A stretch of DNA of 5,268 nucleotides from Bacteroidales bacterium (lineage in GTDB: Bacteria; Bacteroidota; Bacteroidia; Bacteroidales; Azobacteroidaceae): the NCBI GenBank assembly GCA_020860885.1, contig JAJBTS010000431.1, positions 1 to 5,268 on the forward strand, written 5' to 3'. The position numbers were made by a program, and so were the translations under genes. Numbering within the stretch: position 1 is the stretch's first letter; every line of letters begins with the position of its first letter. Below are positions 1 to 5,268 of the stretch, one piece after another. The notes beneath the pieces were generated by a model. That model was not told where the DNA came from. It was given only the letters and a program-made list of their open reading frames with translations, and made no database searches.

Positions 1-622
1 AACATACTTCAATAAGAGCAACAACTAAATTACAAAAAGTTGTAACTAAGACGATTTCATATGCACCAGCCCCAAGCAATAATACGACATATATCAAAGT
101 GTAAGATATGATCGTATTTGCAAGCTCCAAACCGCGCAATAAAACAAATTCTTCATAAGCTGCTAAATATCCAAAGAAAACATTTGACATGAAGGTAATC
201 GCAATGTTTATGAGCATTAAATACAACAATCTTACTGCGATGGAAATCTCCTCTGCGGAGAGCGAATTCCCATAAATTACCGGGAACTTTGAAGCCAATA
301 ATATTCCTATCAGCAATGCCAAAATTGTAATCACGATATTTACGCAAAGAGAAAATCCATTAAACCTAGCCGCCTGTTCTTTATCATCACGGGCTCTGAA
401 TTTTGTGGCATATCGTATTGTGGTATCTGAAAACCCGTTTTGAACCACGCTAAGGTAGGAAGTGATGGAAGCAATCAGTACATAGACACCGTATTCACTA
501 TCTCCGAGTCCTTTGATAATGGCGGGCGTAACCAGCAATCCAACAACTATGCTGGCCGCAACATTCACATAAGAAATCACTGCACCAATCTGGTTCTTTT
601 TAAGACTATTGTTCTCGCTCAA
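1..622 (-). CDS. Wzx/MATE-like polysaccharide flippase, N-terminal part (runs off left edge)
   Basis: This encodes an inner-membrane transporter of the polysaccharide biosynthesis (MVF/MATE) superfamily. Such proteins flip undecaprenyl-diphosphate-linked repeat units to the outer face. The frame is open for 207 codons from TTG (622) to the left edge with no stop. The start region SENNSLKKNQIGAVISYVNV and the loop GLGDSEYGVYVLIAS are typical of the family: an amphipathic start, a first helix, then a G-x-x-x-YG-Y turn before helix two. I count about six hydrophobic segments, near residues 11-36, 44-64, 91-112, 131-155, 166-187 and 189-206. This is roughly half of the usual 12 to 14, so about half the protein is missing beyond the window. 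It is the last visible gene in the operon, 43 nt after the damaged GT4 gene. No lesion is seen in the visible part. Substrate is unknown. Assignment to the superfamily is firm; naming it Wzx is inference from context. Confidence 0.88.
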   Translation of the reverse strand, partial: MSENNSLKKNQIGAVISYVNVAASIVVGLLVTPAIIKGLGDSEYGVYVLIASITSYLSVVQNGFSDTTIRYATKFRARDDKEQAARFNGFSLCVNIVITILALLIGILLASKFPVIYGNSLSAEEISIAVRLLYLMLINIAITFMSNVFFGYLAAYEEFVLLRGLELANTIISYTLIYVVLLLGAGAYEIVLVTTFCNLVVALIEVC

Positions 623-629
623 CTCTATG

Positions 630-634
630 CCTCC
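630..634 (-). promoter_or_regulatory. Ribosome binding site indicating a TTG start for the flippase
   Basis: GGAGG on the minus strand lies 7 nt before TTG at 622. An in-frame TAA lies a few codons upstream, and no ATG is available between it and the conserved N-terminus, so the TTG is the best start. Confidence 0.75.
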
Positions 635-665
635 ACTGTATGTTTAAATACTCCTGAAAATTACA

Positions 666-1804
666 TCAGTCCTTTATTAATCCTGTGAGTATTTCAAGCT
701 TATATGCATCATCCATGACCTGCTTTGATAGGTGATTATTGGTTAACCTTTCTCTAAGATTACAATCCGTCAAAAGACTCTTCATACCTTGATAAATACT
801 GTCAAAGCTATTTTCGACAATTAGGCCACCGTCTCCGTCAATGATCTGCTCATGTATCCCGAAAAACTCAGTAGCAATAACTGGCTTTCCCATCACTTTC
901 GCTTCATTTATCACACCGCACAAACCCTCATAGTATGATAAAACAGCCACCATATCACATTGGCGATACAGCGGAAACGGATTCATCTGATGACCTAGCA
1001 AAACAAAACCATCCTGCAATTTTTTTGCATAATACGTTTCTGCAGTTCCTGATAATCTTCTCCGTTGCCTGCCAGAATCCAATAAAAGAATATGCCTTCG
1101 TTTCTCAGCTTTTCATACACATCTAACATACGAAAGATTCCTTTCACTTTATCTGAAACACGGCAGACGGAAAGAATCTTTAATTTGTCAGCATATTTGT
1201 TATCTATGCAGGATGGCTTTGCTGCTAATTTCAGCATTTCTTCTGTATCCAGTACGTTATAGATAAGTACTGCCTTTTCCCTCAGTGCAGGAAACAAATC
1301 TTCAAACGACTGCTTCGCAGTCTGTGATACACAAGGGAAATAATCAATTTTCTCTGCATACTTTCGAATATTTGAAGCAACCTTTCCGGTAGGATCGCAG
1401 CCATGTAAATCGTTTCTAATCCACAAAAGCGTCTTTTTCGCTTTTATATTGTTTACAACAAATCCGGCGTCAAGCCCTTGGAGCCCAATAATAGCAATAT
1501 CAAAGTCTTCCTTACGGACTTGTTGTTTTGTTCTCTCTTCATGCAACCGTTCTATTAGAAAACCTATATAACCTTTTGCTTTTGTGATAACTGAATTTTG
1601 GGAAATATGAGATAGAAAATCAGAATTCCGACGCAAATATAAAACCTGAACCCCTGCCGGAATCTCAGATTCCATTGTTCCGCCTCCATATCTCAAAAGC
1701 AAAGTTACGCCCCAGCCGGAGTTGACCATCTTCTTCATCATTCGTACATTTGAGCGCTCAGCTCCCCCGACATTCAATTTAGAATAATAAATCAAAACAC
1801 GCAT
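666..1804 (-). pseudogene. GGAER-type GT4 glycosyltransferase, broken by a frameshift in an A7 tract
   Basis: This is a GT-B-fold transferase of the GT4 group, expected to add a sugar to the growing repeat unit in the cytoplasm. The first frame (1804-995, 269 aa) has MRVLIYYSKLNVGGAERSNV, where GGAER is the classic GT4 N-terminal loop. It continues with FDIAIIGLQG, PCVSQTAKQSF, and the donor-domain opening KILSVCRVSDKVKGI, then reaches YWILAGNGEDYQELQKRIMQK before losing the family frame. The matching continuation lies in another frame and ends at TGA 668-666: LQDGFVLLGHQMNPFPLY, then YEGLCGVINEAKVMGKPVIA with a complete E-x7-E (E293 and E301 in restored numbering). One extra A in the A7 run (plus-strand 1020-1026) gives RIMQ-KK-LQDGF and a 379-aa protein of normal length. 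The N-terminal product as it stands lacks the donor-binding glutamates and should be inactive. A TTG-initiated frame at 1082 is only an open stretch upstream of the break, with no supporting start. The flippase gene follows after 43 nt. Confidence 0.87.
1015..1029 (-). other. Frameshift site: A7 tract inside a short inverted repeat
   Basis: The minus strand reads TGCAAAAAAATTGCA, a perfect 5-bp inverted repeat (TGCAA/TTGCA) around the A tract. In the upstream frame it reads CAA AAA AAT, and the family frame after it needs CAA AAA AAA TTG, one A more. A tract of this length is a known kind of slippage site. The stem is short and could be chance in AT-rich DNA. Confidence 0.75.
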
Positions 1805-1813
1805 AATCAGGAC

Positions 1814-1821
1814 TTCCTCCG
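1814..1821 (-). promoter_or_regulatory. Ribosome binding site of the second GT4 gene
   Basis: The minus strand reads CGGAGGAAG, with GGAGG 11 nt before the ATG at 1804. It lies in the last codons of the preceding gene. It supports 1804 as the start, in agreement with the MRVLIYYSKL opening strand. Confidence 0.65.
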
Positions 1822-2589
1822 AATATCCATAAACTTTTCCACGCCGTGTATGTATAAATATTTTTTAACTCTCTGCAAAACATTGCCGCCATAAATTCTG
1901 CGAAACTGCTTTTCAATGCTTGCATCCGCCATTATCTTATTTGCCGGTAAAAAAGTCGAATCTTGAATTGCCTTACCGGCACCAACTTGAAACGGAGCAG
2001 CAACCTGTTCTACATTATCATGTGTGCCTCTGGAATCGTGACCGATATTCTCCGCATAAGAATACCTGGGATAAATGGTCCGCTGCGATCTTTGAACTAA
2101 TGTCATGCCAAATCGGATCGACCACGATTGCAAATTAAATTTCTTTTGACGAATATATCTGACGAATCGGTCATTTCCTGTTTTATTGCATCTTTTTATC
2201 AGTTCCTGATTGTGTCGGATAAGTTCATACTGGTTCATATCCCAGTCAACATCCTCCCATCTGTCTGCCCATGTCCCCCAGCAAATGCTACATGATCTGA
2301 GAATTGAAAATTCATCCGCTATGAAGGACACAGGATATTTTAAATTTGGGGTCCAGCCGGAAATGGAGCCGACTGATGAATCGTTTTTATAGTAACTTAA
2401 CGCCTGATTCATAAACCGAAGAAAATAAGGCGACACAATACAGTCGTCTTCCACGACAATGATAGAACCATATTCGTTGATCACAAAAGACACGCCATCA
2501 ACAATTGACTGTGCCAGCCCTTTATTCACAGGCTGCTCAATAATCTCCATATCCTTGAAGTTATTATTCTTTTTGAATGCGCGTAGAAC

Positions 2590-2592
2590 TTA
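2590..2592 (-). other. Premature ochre (TAA) codon in the GT2-like gene
   Basis: The minus strand reads ACAAGGTAAGTTCTACGC. Codon 56 is TAA, and family-like sequence in the same frame flanks it on both sides, so this is a nonsense change and not an indel. The usual stops elsewhere in the window are TGA and TAA, so reassignment of TAA is not supported. Confidence 0.8.
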
Positions 2593-2753
2593 CCTTGTTT
2601 TCATAACAGCGGCACGTGCCTCTTCGTTTTTTGCGCCATCAGAAAATACATACAGCCTGCTATTTGCAGCTTCCGGATTATCGTTCAGTGCCTGCAGGTT
2701 CTTTTCGGCACAATCCGGACGGTTATAAACAAACAAAACAACTGGTGCATACA

Positions 2754-4004
2754 TCATGTATGATCACCTCCGTCTACAATATCGTGATATATATCTAACA
2801 TAATTTTTCTGTTGCGTCCGGCATCGTGTGTTTTCATGGCGTGCTCTTTAGCATTTTTTGCTCTTTCCGTTGCAGCCTCCGGATTATCAAACACTTGTTT
2901 TATCTGCCAGGCAAGCATCACAGGATCATCTGCTCTATACAGCAACGCTTCCGTACTATCTTCTACCATGCTTGGCACACCGCCTGTGTATGCAGACACA
3001 ACCGGCACGCCTAAAATCATGGCTTCACCTAAAGTATTCGGGCTATTTTCTATTAAAGAGGGCAATACATACACATTGCTGCTTAGCATCATTTCCGCCA
3101 TCTTATCTCCTGGTAAAACTCCTAAATACGTCACATAGTCAGACAAACCTTTTCCACGAATTAACTTCTTCACATAGGCAGCGTAACCCATGCTGGATTT
3201 CATCCCAAGCTTCTTATCAAACGGAGCCTGTCCGGCAAAATACAAATGTATATCAGGGAATTCATTCCGAAGCTGGTCGATTGCTTCAATAACAAAATGC
3301 CCGCCTTTCAAAGCAGAATATCCATTTCCGACAAAAACAGAGTGCGGCCGGCAATTTGCTTCACTCCATTCTTTCCCATAAAAATCCTGTCTTAGAATTC
3401 TCGGGCATTCAAAATAAGGTGCAGAAGTATTTATTTTATAGGAATGAGCCCTGTCCCAAATAGTTCGTCCTAATAAGTAATCAGCGTTTCGGATTGTTTC
3501 ATTTTCTACCGCTATCCTATTGTTAAACAAAAGTATCTTTCTGAAAAACAGCGTCCATCCAGCCCATGCATATTTAACAGAAAACATCATTTCTTCTAAT
3601 GGCAATCCGCCGAATTGGTATTTTTCATATCCGGATAAAATTCCCTGCAAAGATATAATATTAGGACAGCACCTGAATTTGGAAAAGCAATTAGAAATAC
3701 CAAACTCTGTCCCTTCAATATGGATGACATCGGGCTTAACAGAATCTACAACCTGCTTTGCTTCCTCTTCCGATACCGATTTATTTTTCCCGGCAATTGG
3801 CAAAATATAATATTCTATATTATTAAGAACCCTATGCCTGGATTTATTAATCGAAGCGCAGCCTACAACAGAAATTTCCAATTCAGCGCAAGTCCTCAGT
3901 TCATCCAGCATATTTTGAACCCAGCCGCCAAAAGCACTTTTTGGATAACTGAGTATCGTTGCCATATCCGGTGTGATTTGAGCTACAACCCACATTATCT
4001 TCAT
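2754..4004 (-). CDS. GT4 family glycosyltransferase, intact
   Basis: This 416-residue protein is probably a retaining GT-B-fold nucleotide-sugar transferase acting at the inner membrane surface. The N-terminal half (about 1-210) has the opening MKIMWVVAQI, an AFGGWVQNML glycine-rich acceptor loop near 24-33, and VIHIEGTEFG near 93-102. The donor half starts at about 220 with HSVFVGNGYSALKGG, where K233 is the expected phosphate-contacting lysine. It continues through LYFAGQAP and YLGVLPGDKMAEMM. The E-x7-E motif is complete: E319 and E327 in ENSPNTLGEAMILGVPVVS. There are no signal peptide or strong membrane helices, as expected for the family. The ATG at 4004 follows the preceding stop by 4 nt. 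Its only purine-rich element, GGAAAGG, sits too far upstream, so it may depend on translation of the previous gene. Its TGA overlaps the next start. It is the only complete, undamaged gene in the window. Substrate unknown. Confidence 0.92.
   Translation of the reverse strand: MKIMWVVAQITPDMATILSYPKSAFGGWVQNMLDELRTCAELEISVVGCASINKSRHRVLNNIEYYILPIAGKNKSVSEEEAKQVVDSVKPDVIHIEGTEFGISNCFSKFRCCPNIISLQGILSGYEKYQFGGLPLEEMMFSVKYAWAGWTLFFRKILLFNNRIAVENETIRNADYLLGRTIWDRAHSYKINTSAPYFECPRILRQDFYGKEWSEANCRPHSVFVGNGYSALKGGHFVIEAIDQLRNEFPDIHLYFAGQAPFDKKLGMKSSMGYAAYVKKLIRGKGLSDYVTYLGVLPGDKMAEMMLSSNVYVLPSLIENSPNTLGEAMILGVPVVSAYTGGVPSMVEDSTEALLYRADDPVMLAWQIKQVFDNPEAATERAKNAKEHAMKTHDAGRNRKIMLDIYHDIVDGGDHT
2763..2771 (-). 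promoter_or_regulatory. Near-perfect ribosome binding site within the end of the upstream gene
   Basis: The minus strand reads GGAGGTGAT, with the GGAGG core 9 nt before the ATG at 2757, inside the last codons (GGD) of the preceding glycosyltransferase. It marks 2757, or the adjacent ATG at 2754, as a true start. It therefore shows that the short 55-codon frame ending at 2590 is the beginning of the GT2-like gene and not noise. Confidence 0.8.
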
Positions 4005-4008
4005 AACA

Positions 4009-5156
4009 TTATTTAAGCCTTTCCATAAATGTATTCATTGATTCTACATACTGTTCCATTGCAAAAGGATTGTATTGTGCGCAGTTATTCTTCATCTTTA
4101 TCACATCTTCATCCGGCATATTGATTGCGCTTACAACATTATTCGCGAAACTGTCATAGTCATCTACAGGACTAATCAATGCCTGATTCTGCTGAAAATA
4201 CAGATTAAAATCGCCATTCACATCATTAGCAATCAGCGGAACACAGCTTGAAATTGCTTCCATGGACTTTGTTGAAAAACCAACTTTATTTACTTTGGTA
4301 TTCGGGCGATACAGCACATAAAAATCAGAGCTACTCAACGCTTCATTAATTATCCGCTTGCTAACTCGTCCCATAAAATGGATTTCCTTTTTTGCCCTGA
4401 GTTTCTGCTCATACTGCGGATAATTCTTCAGAAAGTCGTCAATTGTGAAACCATAAAACAACAGTTCATACTTTTGATCTATACTCAGAAAAGTACGAAC
4501 TATTGTTTCAATATCATCCTTACTAAAATTCAATCCTGGAGAACCGGCATATATGAACTTTCTTGGATGATTCACTGGAAAGCTTGTTTTCCTATTCGAA
4601 ATCTCATCCTCACAAATCATTGGAATAATTATTGTATTGTATTTCTGTCCATAATAATCCCGTATATAATTTGTGGAGCAGATAATATTGCCAATTCTCC
4701 GGTTTACAATGCGCATCCTATATTCAGTACTGAGTTTCCGAATTACTGCGGAAATCACATTTTTCCCTCAAAAGCGTACCACTCAGTTGTATCTGCTATT
4801 GGATAAATGCTATTTTTCCTGCACCATTTACGCAGGCGATTTAATGCCTTTCCTGGATAGTTGTAGGCTATTACCGCCTTAATAGACTGAACATCATATT
4901 TTTCTGCCAGCGTTCTTACATAATCAATATCCCTGGTAAAATCTTTGATACAGGTTTCCAGATCCAGACAATCTACGCCAAAAAAGCTATACCATTTTTT
5001 CCCTTTTTCTGCATACCTTGCGTCCACTTTACCAACCACAACAACACGATAACCCAATCTTCTAAAGAGATTGGTGTTCCCTCCGCATCGGATAGCAGAC
5101 GCATTGCCATCTGGAAGGCGAAAGCCCCCAACAATTACAACAGTAGACTTATTCAT
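4009..5156 (-). pseudogene. GT4-type glycosyltransferase, broken by a frameshift in an A5 tract
   Basis: This is probably a cytoplasmic retaining GT-B-fold glycosyltransferase that adds one sugar to a lipid-linked oligosaccharide. The first frame (5156-4755, 133 aa) carries the acceptor-side Rossmann start, VVIVGGFRLPDGNASAIR, and ends ADTTEWYAFEGKM-stop. The second frame (from GTG at 4758 to TAA at 4009, 249 aa) begins inside a helix and continues the same fold: a CSTNYIRDYY segment, the donor domain opening FIYAGSPG, then R-N-N-K-E donor-site residues ending in KSMEAISSCVPLI. One extra A in the A5 run (plus-strand T run 4760-4764) joins them as EGK-N-VISAV. The restored protein is 382 aa, a normal length for the family. 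The donor motif keeps only the second Glu of the usual E-x7-E, with Val at the first position. The next gene starts 4 nt after the stop. Donor sugar and linkage cannot be told. A natural two-gene arrangement is less likely because the break falls inside the N-terminal domain. Confidence 0.85.
4755..4764 (-). other. Frameshift site: A5 tract and GTGA stop/start overlap
   Basis: The minus strand reads GAGGGAAAAATGTGA. The upstream frame ends in TGA (4757-4755) and a GTG (4758-4756) overlaps it in the correct downstream frame. A GAGG 7 nt before the GTG could serve as a weak ribosome binding site, so some reinitiation into the C-terminal fragment is possible. One more A in the run restores a single reading frame. 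Confidence 0.8.
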
Positions 5157-5268
5157 GTTGTTAACTCCTCCTGCTTTCGGATAATACATAGAGCGCCGGG
5201 TAAACACCACGCAATAATAACGCCATTTGAATATGAAAGATTGTTTAAGCACGCAAAAGCCATAAAGC
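5153..5268 (-). CDS. C-terminal tail of an upstream hydrophobic protein (partial)
   Basis: From the right edge one minus-strand frame stays open for 37 codons and stops at TGA (5155-5153). That stop overlaps the ATG of the next gene in an ATGA arrangement, the same coupling seen between two other genes here. The visible peptide has a hydrophobic stretch, VIIAWCLPGALCII, followed by a polar charged end, IRKQEELTT. This looks like a last membrane helix with a short cytoplasmic tail. In polysaccharide operons such an end would fit a Wzy-type polymerase, an acyltransferase or another multi-span protein, but 37 residues cannot identify the family. A second frame is also open here and runs into the next gene; I consider it non-coding because the next gene has its own strong ribosome binding site. 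The 5' part lies outside the window. Confidence 0.45.
   Translation of the reverse strand, partial: FMAFACLNNLSYSNGVIIAWCLPGALCIIRKQEELTT
5165..5172 (-). promoter_or_regulatory. Strong ribosome binding site fixing the start of the first glycosyltransferase
   Basis: On the minus strand AGGAGGAG lies 8 nt before the ATG at 5156. It favours that ATG over an in-frame ATG 32 codons upstream (5252), and the glycosyltransferase homology begins right after 5156 with a beta-strand-like STVVIVGGF. Confidence 0.8.

Larger units (their letters stand above)
1807..2757 (-). pseudogene. GT2-like (GT-A fold) glycosyltransferase interrupted by an in-frame TAA
   Basis: The start at 2757 overlaps the previous stop (ATGA) and has a strong ribosome binding site. 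The first 55 codons encode a typical GT-A opening, APVVLFVYNRPDCAEKNL, followed by LYVFSDGAKNEEAR, and then hit TAA at 2592-2590. The same frame continues after the stop with VLRAFKKNNNFKDMEIIEQP and NKGLAQSIVDGV. It then shows the acidic metal/nucleotide motif VVEDDCIVSPYFL, the aromatic segment CWGTWADRWEDVDWD, and a C-terminal block with QSWSIRFGM and YPRYSYAENIGHDSRGTHDN. This order matches a common family of sugar transferases in capsule and LPS clusters. Read through, it is 316 aa. A 247-aa fragment could begin at the ATG at 2550 (codon 70), but it has no good ribosome binding site and lacks the nucleotide-binding beta-strand, so activity is unlikely. The TAA could have come from CAA, GAA or AAA by one substitution. 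The next gene starts 2 nt after its TGA. Confidence 0.85.

Noticed and set aside
153..347. Minus-strand open frame of 64 codons
   Set aside because: It is an alternative frame within the flippase; the flippase frame has membrane helices and family sequence through the same bases.
623..665. Possible terminator or promoter in the 43-nt gap before the flippase
   Set aside because: I see no GC-rich hairpin with a T run and no convincing -35/-10 pair; the gap holds only the ribosome binding site.
666..1082. TTG-started 138-codon gene as a separate protein
   Set aside because: Its first residues are out-of-frame translation of the upstream glycosyltransferase; from the A7 tract on it is that enzyme's C-terminal domain.
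2586..2594. AAGGTAAGT resembles a eukaryotic 5' splice site at the premature stop
   Set aside because: The operon structure is bacterial, no intron interrupts the reading frame (the protein continues directly after the stop), and group II introns start differently. I treat it as coincidence.
2858..3292. Plus-strand open frame of 144 codons, with several others over the 416-aa glycosyltransferase (2812-3138, 3720-4016)
   Set aside because: They lie antisense to a clear GT4 gene, have no ribosome binding site that I see and low-complexity, Cys/Ser/His-rich translations typical of shadow frames.
4378..4806. Plus-strand open frame of 142 codons
   Set aside because: It is antisense to the donor domain of the first glycosyltransferase, and its translation shows no recognisable motif.
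4755..5252. Longer start (ATG at 5252) for the first glycosyltransferase
   Set aside because: The 32 extra residues do not look like the family N-terminus, whereas the ATG at 5156 has AGGAGGAG 8 nt upstream.
1..5268. tRNA, CRISPR array, insertion sequence, toxin-antitoxin or defence gene
   Set aside because: I saw no repeated spacers, transposase motifs, terminal repeats or cloverleaf-like sequence; all supported frames are polysaccharide genes.

Overview
The window is one strand-coherent stretch of a surface-polysaccharide (capsule, exopolysaccharide or O-antigen-like) biosynthesis operon. Every supported gene lies on the minus strand, so transcription runs from the right edge to the left edge. 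The DNA looks AT-rich. Gene spacing is tight, with ATGA overlaps and gaps of 2 to 43 nt. Several starts have strong GGAGG-type ribosome binding sites and one start is TTG. This fits a low-GC Firmicute, probably a gut-type Clostridia/Lachnospiraceae relative, but that placement is inference from style only.

Order in the direction of transcription: (1) the hydrophobic C-terminal tail of an upstream protein, cut by the right edge (5153-5268), possibly a polymerase-like membrane protein; (2) a GT-B/GT4-type glycosyltransferase broken by a frameshift in an A5 tract (4009-5156); (3) an intact 416-residue GT4 glycosyltransferase (2754-4004); (4) a GT2-like glycosyltransferase with an in-frame TAA at codon 56 (1807-2757); (5) a second GGAER-type GT4 glycosyltransferase broken by a frameshift in an A7 tract (666-1804); (6) the N-terminal 207 residues of a Wzx/MATE-like flippase, cut by the left edge (1-622). 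No stretch over 300 bases lacks a gene, and I see no terminator, tRNA, CRISPR array or mobile element.

Together the genes would assemble an undecaprenyl-linked repeat unit on the inner face of the membrane (four glycosyltransferases) and flip it outward (flippase). An upstream membrane protein may do the polymerisation. This pathway reading comes from known Wzx/Wzy systems and is not proven here.

The main finding is that three of the four glycosyltransferases each carry one single-nucleotide lesion. Two are one-base deficits in poly-A tracts and one is an in-frame ochre codon. Restoring each gives a full-length, family-typical protein of 382, 316 or 379 residues. The flippase part and one glycosyltransferase remain open. 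This may be recent decay of the locus, reversible on/off switching at the A tracts, or sequence error. The sequence alone cannot decide. I found no convincing new biological system beyond this pattern.
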